Part shown: positions 26,390 through 33,385 of the stretch, piece by piece
Position numbering within the stretch: the stretch's first letter is position 1
Layout of the letters: every line of letters begins with the position of its first letter
Source of the DNA: Novosphingobium sp.
GTDB taxonomy: Bacteria; Pseudomonadota; Alphaproteobacteria; Sphingomonadales; Sphingomonadaceae
NCBI RefSeq assembly: GCF_039595395.1
Contig: NZ_JBCNLP010000006.1
Coordinates: 997,001 to 1,061,000 of the forward strand
DNA length: 64,000 bases
Reading direction: 5' to 3'
The notes under the pieces: generated by a model
Databases searched by the model: none
Told to the model about the DNA's origin: nothing
The model's input: only the letters and a program-made list of their open reading frames with translations
Made by a program: the position numbers and the translations under genes

Positions 26390-26442
26390 AGGGGGCGCTC
26401 CCGACGGGGGGGAGGTGGGAGCGCGGGGGGATTTAAATTGGA

Positions 26443-27036
26443 TCAGAAGCGGTAGGCGACGCCCAGCAGGACCTGGTGACGGTCGAACTTGCCATTGCCT
26501 TCGCTGTAATCGGTGTAGCGATATTCGACGCGCGCCGAGACCTTCTGGGTCAGCTTGCGCTCGACACCGCCGCCCAGCAGCCAGCCGTCACGATCGGTGG
26601 AGGTGTGGATCGCGCCCACATCCGAGCCATAGAGCCCGTTGCTGTAACCACCGCGGGCATAGACCAGCGTCTTGGGCGTCACCAGATAACCGGCGCGCAG
26701 CGAGACATCGACCGAACGCTTGGGGGTGATGCTGGCGAGGCCGTTGCCGAAGCGCGAGTCCACCGGGAAATTCAGTTCAGCCTGGCCACCGACCACGATG
26801 CGGGGCGCGACTTCCTTGTCATAGCCCATGATGACGCCGAGCGTGCCGGTGTCGCCGCTGCGGGTCAGCGGGGTGGTGGTGATGGCATTGCTGGGGTTGC
26901 GCACGCTGTTTTCTTCCCAGCCGCCCTGCACGCCGACGAAGGGGCCGGTGAAGCCGTGATCAGTGCTCTGGGCATGGGCGACAGGGGCGGCAGCCAGGGT
27001 CAGGACTGCAGCGGCGCTATAGATGGCATTTTTCAT
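26443..27036 (-). CDS. Outer-membrane beta-barrel protein (Omp25/opacity-like)
   Basis: A 197-residue protein. The signal peptide is MKNAIYSAAAVLTLAAAPVA then HAQ. The mature part alternates short beta strands and turns: FVGVQGGWEENS, TLGVIMGYDKEV, VDVSLRAGYLVTPKTLVYAR, WLLGGGVERKLTQKVSARVE and YRYTDYSEG. It ends in VLLGVAYRF, with the C-terminal Phe needed for BAM-dependent assembly. The pattern is an 8-stranded barrel of the OmpA/Omp25 type. Its role is structural or surface-related; no ligand can be read. It is divergent from the GbsR-type regulator with about 240 bp between. Confidence 0.82.
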   Translation of the reverse strand: MKNAIYSAAAVLTLAAAPVAHAQSTDHGFTGPFVGVQGGWEENSVRNPSNAITTTPLTRSGDTGTLGVIMGYDKEVAPRIVVGGQAELNFPVDSRFGNGLASITPKRSVDVSLRAGYLVTPKTLVYARGGYSNGLYGSDVGAIHTSTDRDGWLLGGGVERKLTQKVSARVEYRYTDYSEGNGKFDRHQVLLGVAYRF

Positions 27037-27278
27037 TCAATTCCTCCTGACGCCCGCTGTCTTGTCTTGTGCCCGAGGTTCAACGCTTTTTAACGGGGGG
27101 TCAAAAAAACCTTGAAGCCATCGTGCTTTGGCAGCGGGTGTGAGGTGCAGATGGGCCTGACATCGGCCTATGATAAGATAGCAAACGCAGGAAACATTGT
27201 TGTTCAAATGACACCAATCATTGCGCCCGCCTGCATGATCTGTCTGCATGATCCGAAAGCCTTGACACAGGCCGCCTG

Positions 27279-27878
27279 ATGTTCGATATTTCTGTCATGA
27301 CAGAAACAACGAATGAGTCGGACAAGCTCCCCACCGCCGTCGAGGCCTTTGTGCTGCACTGGGGCGATCTGGGCGGGCAATGGGGCGTCAACCGCTCTGT
27401 CGCGCAGATTCAGGCGCTGTTGCTGCTGTCCGAACGCCCGCTGACCGCCGAGGACATCGCCGACAGGCTGGGCATGGCGCGGTCCAACGTGTCGAACAGC
27501 CTCAAGGAGCTGCTGAACTGGAAGCTGGTGATGCGCGTCCCCGTTCTGGGTGACCGCCGCGACCATTACGTGGCCGAAACCGATATGTGGCAGATGGCCA
27601 GCAAGGTCGCCCAAGGCCGCAAGCAGCGCGAGATCGATCCGATGGTCGCCGCGCTCCATGCCGCCATGGCCCATGTCGATGATCCGAAGATCAGCAAGAC
27701 GGTGCGCGACCGGCTGCACAACATGCATGATTTCGTCACCACGGTGGACAATTGGTACAATCAGATGCTGCATGTGCCGCCCGCGCAGATCATGCGGCTG
27801 ATCCGTCTTGGGTCGAAGGTGATCAACCTGCTCAAGTTCGTCAGCCGCAAGGACAGTTCCGCGGAGGGGGAGAGCTGA
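27279..27878 (+). CDS. GbsR/MarR-type transcriptional regulator
   Basis: About 199 residues. AVEAFVLHWGDLGGQWGVNR is characteristic of the GbsR-type MarR subfamily. The winged helix is LTAEDIADRLGMARSNVSNS LKELLNWKLV, and the wing is VLGDRRDHYVAE. Two starts are possible: ATG at 27279 and ATG at 27297. The second lies exactly in the middle of a perfect 18-bp palindrome, so a start there would place the operator over the ribosome site. The gene precedes a DUF4166 and a TIGR01777 gene on the same strand, and a near copy of the palindrome lies before them. Autoregulation and control of that pair are inferred. Confidence 0.8.
   Translation: MFDISVMTETTNESDKLPTAVEAFVLHWGDLGGQWGVNRSVAQIQALLLLSERPLTAEDIADRLGMARSNVSNSLKELLNWKLVMRVPVLGDRRDHYVAETDMWQMASKVAQGRKQREIDPMVAALHAAMAHVDDPKISKTVRDRLHNMHDFVTTVDNWYNQMLHVPPAQIMRLIRLGSKVINLLKFVSRKDSSAEGES
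27289..27306. promoter_or_regulatory. Palindromic operator at the GbsR-type gene start
   Basis: TTTCTGTCATGACAGAAA is a perfect 18-bp palindrome overlapping the possible start codon at 27297. Size and symmetry fit a MarR/GbsR dimer site. A related word occurs at 27897. Confidence 0.7.
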
Positions 27879-27896
27879 CCTTCATTTGCCTCATGA

Positions 27897-27914
27897 TTTC
27901 TCTTTTTACAGAAA
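27897..27914. promoter_or_regulatory. Second operator copy before the DUF4166 gene
   Basis: TTTCTCTTTTTACAGAAA has the same length as the palindrome at 27289 and agrees at 14 of 18 positions, with one arm (ACAGAAA) intact. It lies about 30 bp before the DUF4166 start, between it and the regulator gene. Confidence 0.55.
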
Positions 27915-27942
27915 TATCTAATCGTTCAGGAGTGCGCTACCG

Positions 27943-28638
27943 ATGAGCATGATCCAGCGTTCCCTCCCCGCCGCCACGCCGGAGGTTCGCACCGCAACCC
28001 TGGCCGATCTGCGCTTCCGCCAGTTGCTGGGCGCCCCCGCCTGGGACCGCCTGCCCGCCACGGTGCAAAGGCGTTTCGGCAAAAGGCTCGGCCCCGGCCA
28101 GTCGGCCAGCTATGCCGGGCAGGTGCTGGACTGCCGCATGTCCGCCTCGGGCTGGCTGCTGGCGCAGCTTTGCCGTTTGATCGGGGCACCCCTGCCCTTA
28201 AACCGGGGTGGAGATCTGGCCGCCGTGGTCAGCGTGACCGAGGATGCCGCCACGGGCGGGCAGGTCTGGACGCGGCTCTATGCCCGCAAGCATGGCTTTC
28301 CGCAGGTGATCCATTCGGCCAAACGCTTTGCCGGGCCCACCGGACTGGAGGAATATCTCGGGCTGGGTTTCGGCATCGCGCTCAAGGTCGCCGCCGACAG
28401 CGACGGCATCCATTTCGCCAGCGACCATTATTTCCTTCGTCTGGGGGCGCTGCGGTTGCGACTGCCGCGATGGCTGGCGCCGGGCCACCTCACCATCGAC
28501 CATCTGGACCGGGGCGCGGGTGCCTTTACCTTCACGCTGACCTTGCGCCACCGCCTGCTGGGCGAGATGATGCGCCAGACCAGCCTGTTCCACGATCAAG
28601 CATCGCAGCATATCATGCGGGAGAACGGCCATGACTGA
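27943..28638 (+). CDS. DUF4166 domain protein
   Basis: A 231-residue protein. RFRQLLGAPAWDRLPATVQRRFG at the N-terminus and the following GxVxxCxMSxxGWLLAxLCRLIGAPLP region match the DUF4166 family, whose biochemical function is not known to me. No signal peptide is evident; the core looks like an all-beta fold with a hydrophobic helix. CAGGAGTG precedes the ATG. The stop overlaps the start of the TIGR01777 gene by 8 bp, so the two are translationally coupled. DUF4166 domains are often fused or adjacent to TIGR01777 or sugar-epimerase domains, which fits this pairing. Confidence 0.75.
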   Translation: MSMIQRSLPAATPEVRTATLADLRFRQLLGAPAWDRLPATVQRRFGKRLGPGQSASYAGQVLDCRMSASGWLLAQLCRLIGAPLPLNRGGDLAAVVSVTEDAATGGQVWTRLYARKHGFPQVIHSAKRFAGPTGLEEYLGLGFGIALKVAADSDGIHFASDHYFLRLGALRLRLPRWLAPGHLTIDHLDRGAGAFTFTLTLRHRLLGEMMRQTSLFHDQASQHIMRENGHD

Positions 28639-30097
28639 CACGCTCTGGTTTTTCGTTTTCATCCAGATGGCGATGGGCGGTTCCGATACGCTCTATCACC
28701 ATGAGGGCACGCAGAGGCTGGCCTGGCGCCCCTCGCAGAAGACCGAGTTGCGGCTGCATGGCTGGCGCAATCTGGCCTATGCGGTGCTGTTCGCCACGCT
28801 GGGCTGGAGCGAGCCGCGCGGATTTTTCGCCATGGCGCTGATCGCGCTGATGGCGGGCGAGCTGGTCATCACCCTGTGGGATTTCGTCGAGGAGGACCGC
28901 AGCCGACACCTGCCCGCCACCGAGCGCGTGCTCCACACGCTGCTGACTCTGAACTATGGCGTGATCCTGGCCCTGCTGGTGCCCTGGCTGGCCCGGCTGA
29001 GCGCGATGCCTACAGCGCTGGTGCCGGTGTCCTATGGCTGGATCAGCCTGTTTTGCGCGCTGGCGGCCGTTGGCGTGATCGTCTCGGGCCTGCGTGATTT
29101 GGCGGCGGCGCGGCGTTGCGACCGTCTGGTCCGCCCCGATCCGGCATGGCTTTGCGCCGATCTGGCGGGCCGCCAGACCGTACTGGTGACCGGCGGCACC
29201 GGCTTTATCGGCCAGCGTCTGGTCGCGGCTCTGGGGGCGGCCGGGCATGAGTTGATCGTGCTGACACGCGACAAGGCCAAGACCCGAGGAATGGCCGAGG
29301 ACGCCCCGATCCGCATCGTCACCCATCTGGATGAGATCGCCGACGACGCGCAGATCGACGCCATCGTCAATCTGGCCGGAGAGCCGATTTCGGACAGCCC
29401 ATGGACCCGCGCCAAGCGCCAGCGCATCCTGCGCTCGCGCCTCACCGTGACGCGCGAGGTGGTGGGATTGATCGCGCGGTTGCAGCACAAGCCGGTGCTG
29501 GTCAGTGGTTCGGCCATTGGCTGGTACGGGCTGCGCGGAGATGAGGCGCTGACCGAAGCGGGCGATGCACGCCCCTGCTTCTCGCATGAGATCTGCCAGC
29601 GCTGGGAAAGGGCGGCGCTGAAGGCGCAGGCTTTGGGCGCGCGGACGGTGCTGCTGCGCACCGGGCTGGTGCTGGATCGTGATGGGGGAATGCTGGCGCG
29701 TCTGCTCACGCCTTTCGAATTTGGGTTGAGCGGCAGATTTGGCACGGGACGCCACTGGATGAGCTGGATCCACCGCGACGATATGGTGCGGCTGATCGTC
29801 CACGCCATCGCCACGGTGGAGATCAGCGGGCCCTACAACGCCACCGCGCCGCATCCGGTGACCAACCGCGACTTTACCAGCGCCGTGGCGCGGGCGCTGC
29901 ACCGTCCTGCCCTGATCCCCATCCCTGCCTGGCCGCTGCGGTTGATGCTGGGCGATTTCGCTCACGAGCTGCTGCTCTCGGGCCAGCGCGTGCTGCCCGA
30001 GGCGGCGCTGAGCAGCGGTTTTCGCTTCCGCTATGCCACGGTGGATGCGGCTCTGGCGGAGATCGTCGGGAATGCGCCTGATGAGGTCCGACCCTAA
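28631..30097 (+). CDS. Membrane-anchored TIGR01777-type nucleotide-sugar epimerase-like protein
   Basis: A 488-residue fusion. The first 165 residues form four to five hydrophobic segments (WFFVFIQMAMGGSDTLYHHE, AYAVLFATLGW, FFAMALIALMAGELVITLWD, VILALLVPWLARLS, ISLFCALAAVGVIVSGL). The rest is an NAD(P)-binding Rossmann epimerase: VLVTGGTGFIGQRLVAALGA, NLAGEPISDSPWTRAKRQRI, SGSAIGWYG and WISWIHRDD-type blocks (here MSWIHRDDMV), as in the YfcH/TIGR01777 family. GGGAGAACGG precedes the ATG. The N-terminal TYHHE-containing segment with conserved His and Asp could bind a metal or lipid. The substrate is unknown. Confidence 0.82.
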   Translation: MTDTLWFFVFIQMAMGGSDTLYHHEGTQRLAWRPSQKTELRLHGWRNLAYAVLFATLGWSEPRGFFAMALIALMAGELVITLWDFVEEDRSRHLPATERVLHTLLTLNYGVILALLVPWLARLSAMPTALVPVSYGWISLFCALAAVGVIVSGLRDLAAARRCDRLVRPDPAWLCADLAGRQTVLVTGGTGFIGQRLVAALGAAGHELIVLTRDKAKTRGMAEDAPIRIVTHLDEIADDAQIDAIVNLAGEPISDSPWTRAKRQRILRSRLTVTREVVGLIARLQHKPVLVSGSAIGWYGLRGDEALTEAGDARPCFSHEICQRWERAALKAQALGARTVLLRTGLVLDRDGGMLARLLTPFEFGLSGRFGTGRHWMSWIHRDDMVRLIVHAIATVEISGPYNATAPHPVTNRDFTSAVARALHRPALIPIPAWPLRLMLGDFAHELLLSGQRVLPEAALSSGFRFRYATVDAALAEIVGNAPDEVRP

Positions 30098-30528
30098 CCA
30101 TACCCCAGCAGGCGCAGGGTGGCCGGATCACCCCCGCCGAACCAACGCTGCAGGGCCCTTTCGAACAGCGCCTCGCCAGAGGCCTGTTCGAATAGGGTCA
30201 GCGAAGAGCGCAATTTCATGGCATCAACCGGCCCGAACGCGGCTTCAGCATTATTATAAGGAATGTTTTCCAAAGCACTGATACATTGTCGATAACGCGC
30301 ACCTAAAACCGGATGAGCCAGATAGGCCCGCGCCTCATCCAGCGAGCTGATGGCATAGCGCTGCGCCATCACACTGAAGCCCAGCCCTGCAAGATGAGGA
30401 AAGATAAACCACATCCAGTGACTCCGCTTGGCGCCCTTGCGGATTTCCATCAGTGCGGTGTCATAAATGGGCTCCTGCGCCTGCAGGAAGCGGTCGAGGT
30501 TGAAGCGGGCTGTCGTTGCTTCCGTCAT
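30094..30528 (-). CDS. DUF1810 family protein
   Basis: A 144-residue soluble protein: FNLDRFLQAQEPIYDTALME, IRKGAKRSHWMWFIFPHLAG, then YAISSLDEARAYLAHPVLGA and RLLGYG at the C-terminus. GxKxSHWMWFIFPQ-like sequence is the signature of DUF1810 (calpastatin-like by old naming). Its function is unknown. I start it at the ATG at 30528; the frame continues to 30603 without a better start. Its stop codon overlaps the end of the convergent TIGR01777 gene, sharing bases 30094-30097. Confidence 0.85.
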   Translation of the reverse strand: MTEATTARFNLDRFLQAQEPIYDTALMEIRKGAKRSHWMWFIFPHLAGLGFSVMAQRYAISSLDEARAYLAHPVLGARYRQCISALENIPYNNAEAAFGPVDAMKLRSSLTLFEQASGEALFERALQRWFGGGDPATLRLLGYG

Positions 30529-30620
30529 CACATGGTTCTTTCCTTGCCGCGCCCCGTCACACCGATAGGGTGAGGATTGTGGCGCCTCTCGCGCGATGTT
30601 CAACGGAACCCCGACCGTTT

Positions 30621-31067
30621 TCAGGCCAATTGCGAGAGCGCCCAGCCCTGCCGCGCGAGATCCACAACGCCAACACTCATCGGCAGCCCGGCGGTCTCCA
30701 GGTCATCCAGATTGTACCATGCGGCTTCCAGCGCATCATCCCCCGCCACCGGAGCACCGGACAGCCAGCGGCATGACACGGCGATCAGAATGTAATGCTG
30801 GCGCAGGTGGCCCTCATCGCCAACATCAAGGGCATCGACAGCCGTGAAAACCCGGCCTGCCTCGGCGCGAACCCCGGTTTCCTCGAAAAGCTCGCGCCCT
30901 GCCGCCTGCTCGAGACTTTCGCCAAAGTCGATCTTCCCGCCCGGAAAGCCCCAAAGCCCGGCATCGGGCGGATTGGCGCGGCGCACCAGAAGCACCGAAC
31001 GCTCCCGGATCACCACCGCCAGAACGGCGGGGATCGGCCGACGAAGGGGAACTGGTGTGTCACTCAT
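30621..31067 (-). CDS. Nudix hydrolase
   Basis: A 148-residue hydrolase with a complete Nudix box: GGKIDFGESLEQAAGRELFE then ETGV, matching Gx5Ex7REUxEExGU. The preceding RRANPPDAGLWGFPGG is typical of the ADP-ribose/NADH/8-oxo-dGTP group. It hydrolyses a nucleoside diphosphate linked to another moiety and acts in the cytoplasm; the exact substrate is not readable. It ends 93 bp before the DUF1810 start and begins 10 bp after the end of the LysR gene, all on the minus strand. Confidence 0.88.
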   Translation of the reverse strand: MSDTPVPLRRPIPAVLAVVIRERSVLLVRRANPPDAGLWGFPGGKIDFGESLEQAAGRELFEETGVRAEAGRVFTAVDALDVGDEGHLRQHYILIAVSCRWLSGAPVAGDDALEAAWYNLDDLETAGLPMSVGVVDLARQGWALSQLA

Positions 31068-31076
31068 GATCGTTCC

Positions 31077-32006
31077 TCAGGCTGGTATGGATGATGCCTC
31101 AAAGCGCCTTCCGGCATCCAGCCATTCTTGAGGCAAAGCTTCCGCCAGCGCCTGCCGGATGATTGCTGCCAGTTGCTCGCCCACTGGTCCCGCATCCCGG
31201 TCTGCCCGCAGCAAGGTCAAGCCCAGCGCGGGCAGTTCAGGCAAGCCCGATGATGCCGGATCAAGCATCTTCACCGCAGCGGGCAGACCCACCGATGTGC
31301 GCAGGGCCACCCCCAGCCCCGCCGCCGTGGCCGCCCACATCCCGCCCAGACTTGGGCTGACGAAAGCGATGCGCCAGGGCACGCCGGCCCGGTCCAGCGC
31401 GTCACAGGCGATGGTGCGCAGCATGCAGGGCGCTTCAAGCGTGACCAGCGGCAAGGGTTCACCCGCGCCGGGCCGCCAGACCGGCTCCTCCCGCATGGAA
31501 CCCAGCCAGCACAAGGGTATCGCCGCCAGAGGTTCGCCCACGGCAGCCTCGTTTTCCCATGCCAGCGCCAGATCGAGTTGGCCCGAACGGGTCCTGGCGA
31601 TCAGCTCGCTGTTGCGCCCGATGCGCCCCTCGATCCGCACATTGGGATGAGCGCGGGCAAAGCGCCCGAGCACCTGAGGCAGGACCACCTCGCCAAAATC
31701 CTCCTGAAGGCCCAGCCTGATCCAGCCGGACAGGTCCAGCCCGCGCACTGCGCTCACCGCTTCGTCGTTAAGGTCGAGCAGGCGTCTTGCGTAGGACAGA
31801 AAGACCTCGCCCTCATCGGTCAGCGTCAGGCCCCGGCCTGCCTTGCGCAGCAGGGAAACGCCCGCCTGATCCTCCAGCTTCTTGAGCAGGGCGCTCACCG
31901 CCGAGGTCGAGCGCCCCAGACGGTCCGCCGCGCGGGCGAAGGAGTTGGCGTGAATGCCCGTCACAAAGCTGCGCAGCGCATCCATGTCGAGATTGGTCAG
32001 GCGCAT
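31077..32006 (-). CDS. LysR-family transcriptional regulator
   Basis: A 309-residue LysR protein. LDMDALRSFVTGIHANSFAR and GRSTSAVSALLKKLEDQAGV give the HTH, followed by a full effector domain (LSGWIRLGLQEDFGEVVLPQ, GQLDLALAWENEAAV). The pattern is like regulators placed next to tautomerase or oxidoreductase genes. It is divergent from a tautomerase-cupin pair with about 100 bp between, where interrupted dyads such as ATCCGATTTTCGC and TTTTCCGGAT occur. Control of that pair is the simplest reading. The effector is unknown. Confidence 0.83.
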   Translation of the reverse strand: MRLTNLDMDALRSFVTGIHANSFARAADRLGRSTSAVSALLKKLEDQAGVSLLRKAGRGLTLTDEGEVFLSYARRLLDLNDEAVSAVRGLDLSGWIRLGLQEDFGEVVLPQVLGRFARAHPNVRIEGRIGRNSELIARTRSGQLDLALAWENEAAVGEPLAAIPLCWLGSMREEPVWRPGAGEPLPLVTLEAPCMLRTIACDALDRAGVPWRIAFVSPSLGGMWAATAAGLGVALRTSVGLPAAVKMLDPASSGLPELPALGLTLLRADRDAGPVGEQLAAIIRQALAEALPQEWLDAGRRFEASSIPA

Positions 32007-32109
32007 AGAATGTCCTGTTTTTCAGGAATGATGATCCAGGATTATCCGATTTTCGCGATGATTTTCCGGATTTATCCCGATGATGTCAACAAGGCTGGAG
32101 TGCCCCATC

Positions 32110-32511
32110 ATGCCCTTCACGAGAATTTCGCTGCTGGCGGGCAAGCCCCCCGCTCATCTTTCCGCCATCGTCGACAGCCTGGACCGCGCCATGGTCGAGG
32201 CCTTCGAGGTGCCCGAGACCGACCAGTTCGTCGCGATCCACCAGCATCAGCCCGGCGAACTCATCTTCGACCGGCATTATGCGGGCGGGCCGCGCTCGGA
32301 CGACTTCGTGCTGTTCCATATCACCACCGGCCGCACGCGACCCCATGGCGTGCAGCAGGCTTTCTATCGGCGGCTGGTCGAGCGGCTTGGCGCCCATCCC
32401 GGCATCCGGCCCGAGGATGTGATGATTGTCATGGCCAATTCCACCTTCGATGATTTCTCCTTCGCCTCGGGCATTGCCGCCTCGACCATTGCGGCGGGGC
32501 AGCCGCGATGA
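32110..32511 (+). CDS. Tautomerase-superfamily protein
   Basis: A 133-residue protein starting MPFTRISLLAGKPPAHLSAI. Pro after the initiator Met would be the N-terminal catalytic base of the 4-oxalocrotonate tautomerase/cis-CaaD superfamily. The rest (FEVPETDQFVAIHQHQPGEL, FHITTGRTRP..Q, RPEDVMIVMANSTFDDFSFA) resembles the Tautomerase_3-type two-domain relatives. GGAGTG precedes the ATG at 32110. Its stop overlaps the start of the cupin gene (ATGA at 32508), so they form an operon divergent from LysR. The substrate is unknown. Confidence 0.82.
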   Translation: MPFTRISLLAGKPPAHLSAIVDSLDRAMVEAFEVPETDQFVAIHQHQPGELIFDRHYAGGPRSDDFVLFHITTGRTRPHGVQQAFYRRLVERLGAHPGIRPEDVMIVMANSTFDDFSFASGIAASTIAAGQPR

Positions 32512-32966
32512 GCCTTGATCCCGCAGGCACGGACGCCGACAGAAGCTTTACCCGCACTCTCGCCATGGGTGCCACGACGACGGCCATGCTGCTGCTGTTC
32601 GAAGGCGCGCTGGCCGCCGCGCCCGCCCCGCGCTTCGAGCGGCAGATCCTGCCCGATATCCCCCTGCCCGGCCCTCTTGAGGTTTCGGTGGTGAAGCAGG
32701 CGCGGGTGACCTTCGCTCCGGGGCAAGCCAGCGGGGCTCATCTTCATCCGCTGCCGGTCATCGGGACCGTCACCGCCGGCAGTTTCGTCTTTCAGATCGA
32801 GGGGCAGGAGGAGCGAATCCTGCACATCGGGGACAGCTTTTACGAACCGGCCCATGTCCGGATTCTCCGCTTCGACAATGCTTCGGCGATGGAGAAGGCC
32901 TCGATCAACGCTTTCTACCTCGCCAGGGATGCCGGGGATGACACCATCACCATGCTGGCGCGATAA
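32508..32966 (+). CDS. Cupin-domain protein with an N-terminal hydrophobic segment
   Basis: A 152-residue single-domain cupin. Residues 18-36 (LAMGATTTAMLLLFEGALA) form a hydrophobic stretch that could be a signal or anchor. The cupin core has GQASGAHLHPLPVIGTVTAG and the second motif IEGQEERILHIGDSFYEP. Both His residues of the first metal motif are present (GAHLHP), so a metal site is likely. It is coupled by ATGA overlap to the tautomerase. It might be an oxygenase or isomerase for a small acid, but no substrate can be inferred. Confidence 0.78.
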   Translation: MSLDPAGTDADRSFTRTLAMGATTTAMLLLFEGALAAAPAPRFERQILPDIPLPGPLEVSVVKQARVTFAPGQASGAHLHPLPVIGTVTAGSFVFQIEGQEERILHIGDSFYEPAHVRILRFDNASAMEKASINAFYLARDAGDDTITMLAR

Positions 32967-33149
32967 AGAGGGATCCTCGTTTTGTTTGAATAGGCTGGGG
33001 AAACCACAAGAGGGTTTCTGTGAAATAGTGAAGGCAATATACGGAAATGCTTCTGATATATTTTACAATATAATTTCCCATGACCAATATGTGACGGTTC
33101 ACGTTAAATTAACATAGCCATCGCCTCGGGAATCTGCGTATCTTTGCCC

Positions 33150-33362
33150 ATGTCAAAGACTCCGCCCTTCTGTCCTGTCACACTTCGCTTTGCCGCCGCT
33201 GTGGCGCGCAGGAGAAGCGAGCGCGCCATGTTGCTTCTCGAAAAGCACGAGGCGCTGCCGGATGCGATGCAGGCGCTTGAAAGCCTTGCACGCGATCTGG
33301 AAGCGACGGCCGAACGGATCGCGAAGGGCCGACCGGGGGAGGTCTTCGAGGAGCATATTTAA
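33150..33362 (+). CDS. Small hypothetical protein (possible)
   Basis: A 70-residue frame from an ATG at 33150: a basic, helical protein (AAVARRRSERAMLLLEKHEA, ALESLARDLEATAERIAKGR). Codon use is GC-rich at third positions like the neighbours, which supports coding. There is no clear ribosome site and I recognise no family. It stands alone, downstream of an AT-rich stretch and convergent with the phospholipase-D-like gene. Confidence 0.4.
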   Translation: MSKTPPFCPVTLRFAAAVARRRSERAMLLLEKHEALPDAMQALESLARDLEATAERIAKGRPGEVFEEHI

Positions 33363-33385
33363 CACTGCCGAAGCCGTGGCCCGTT

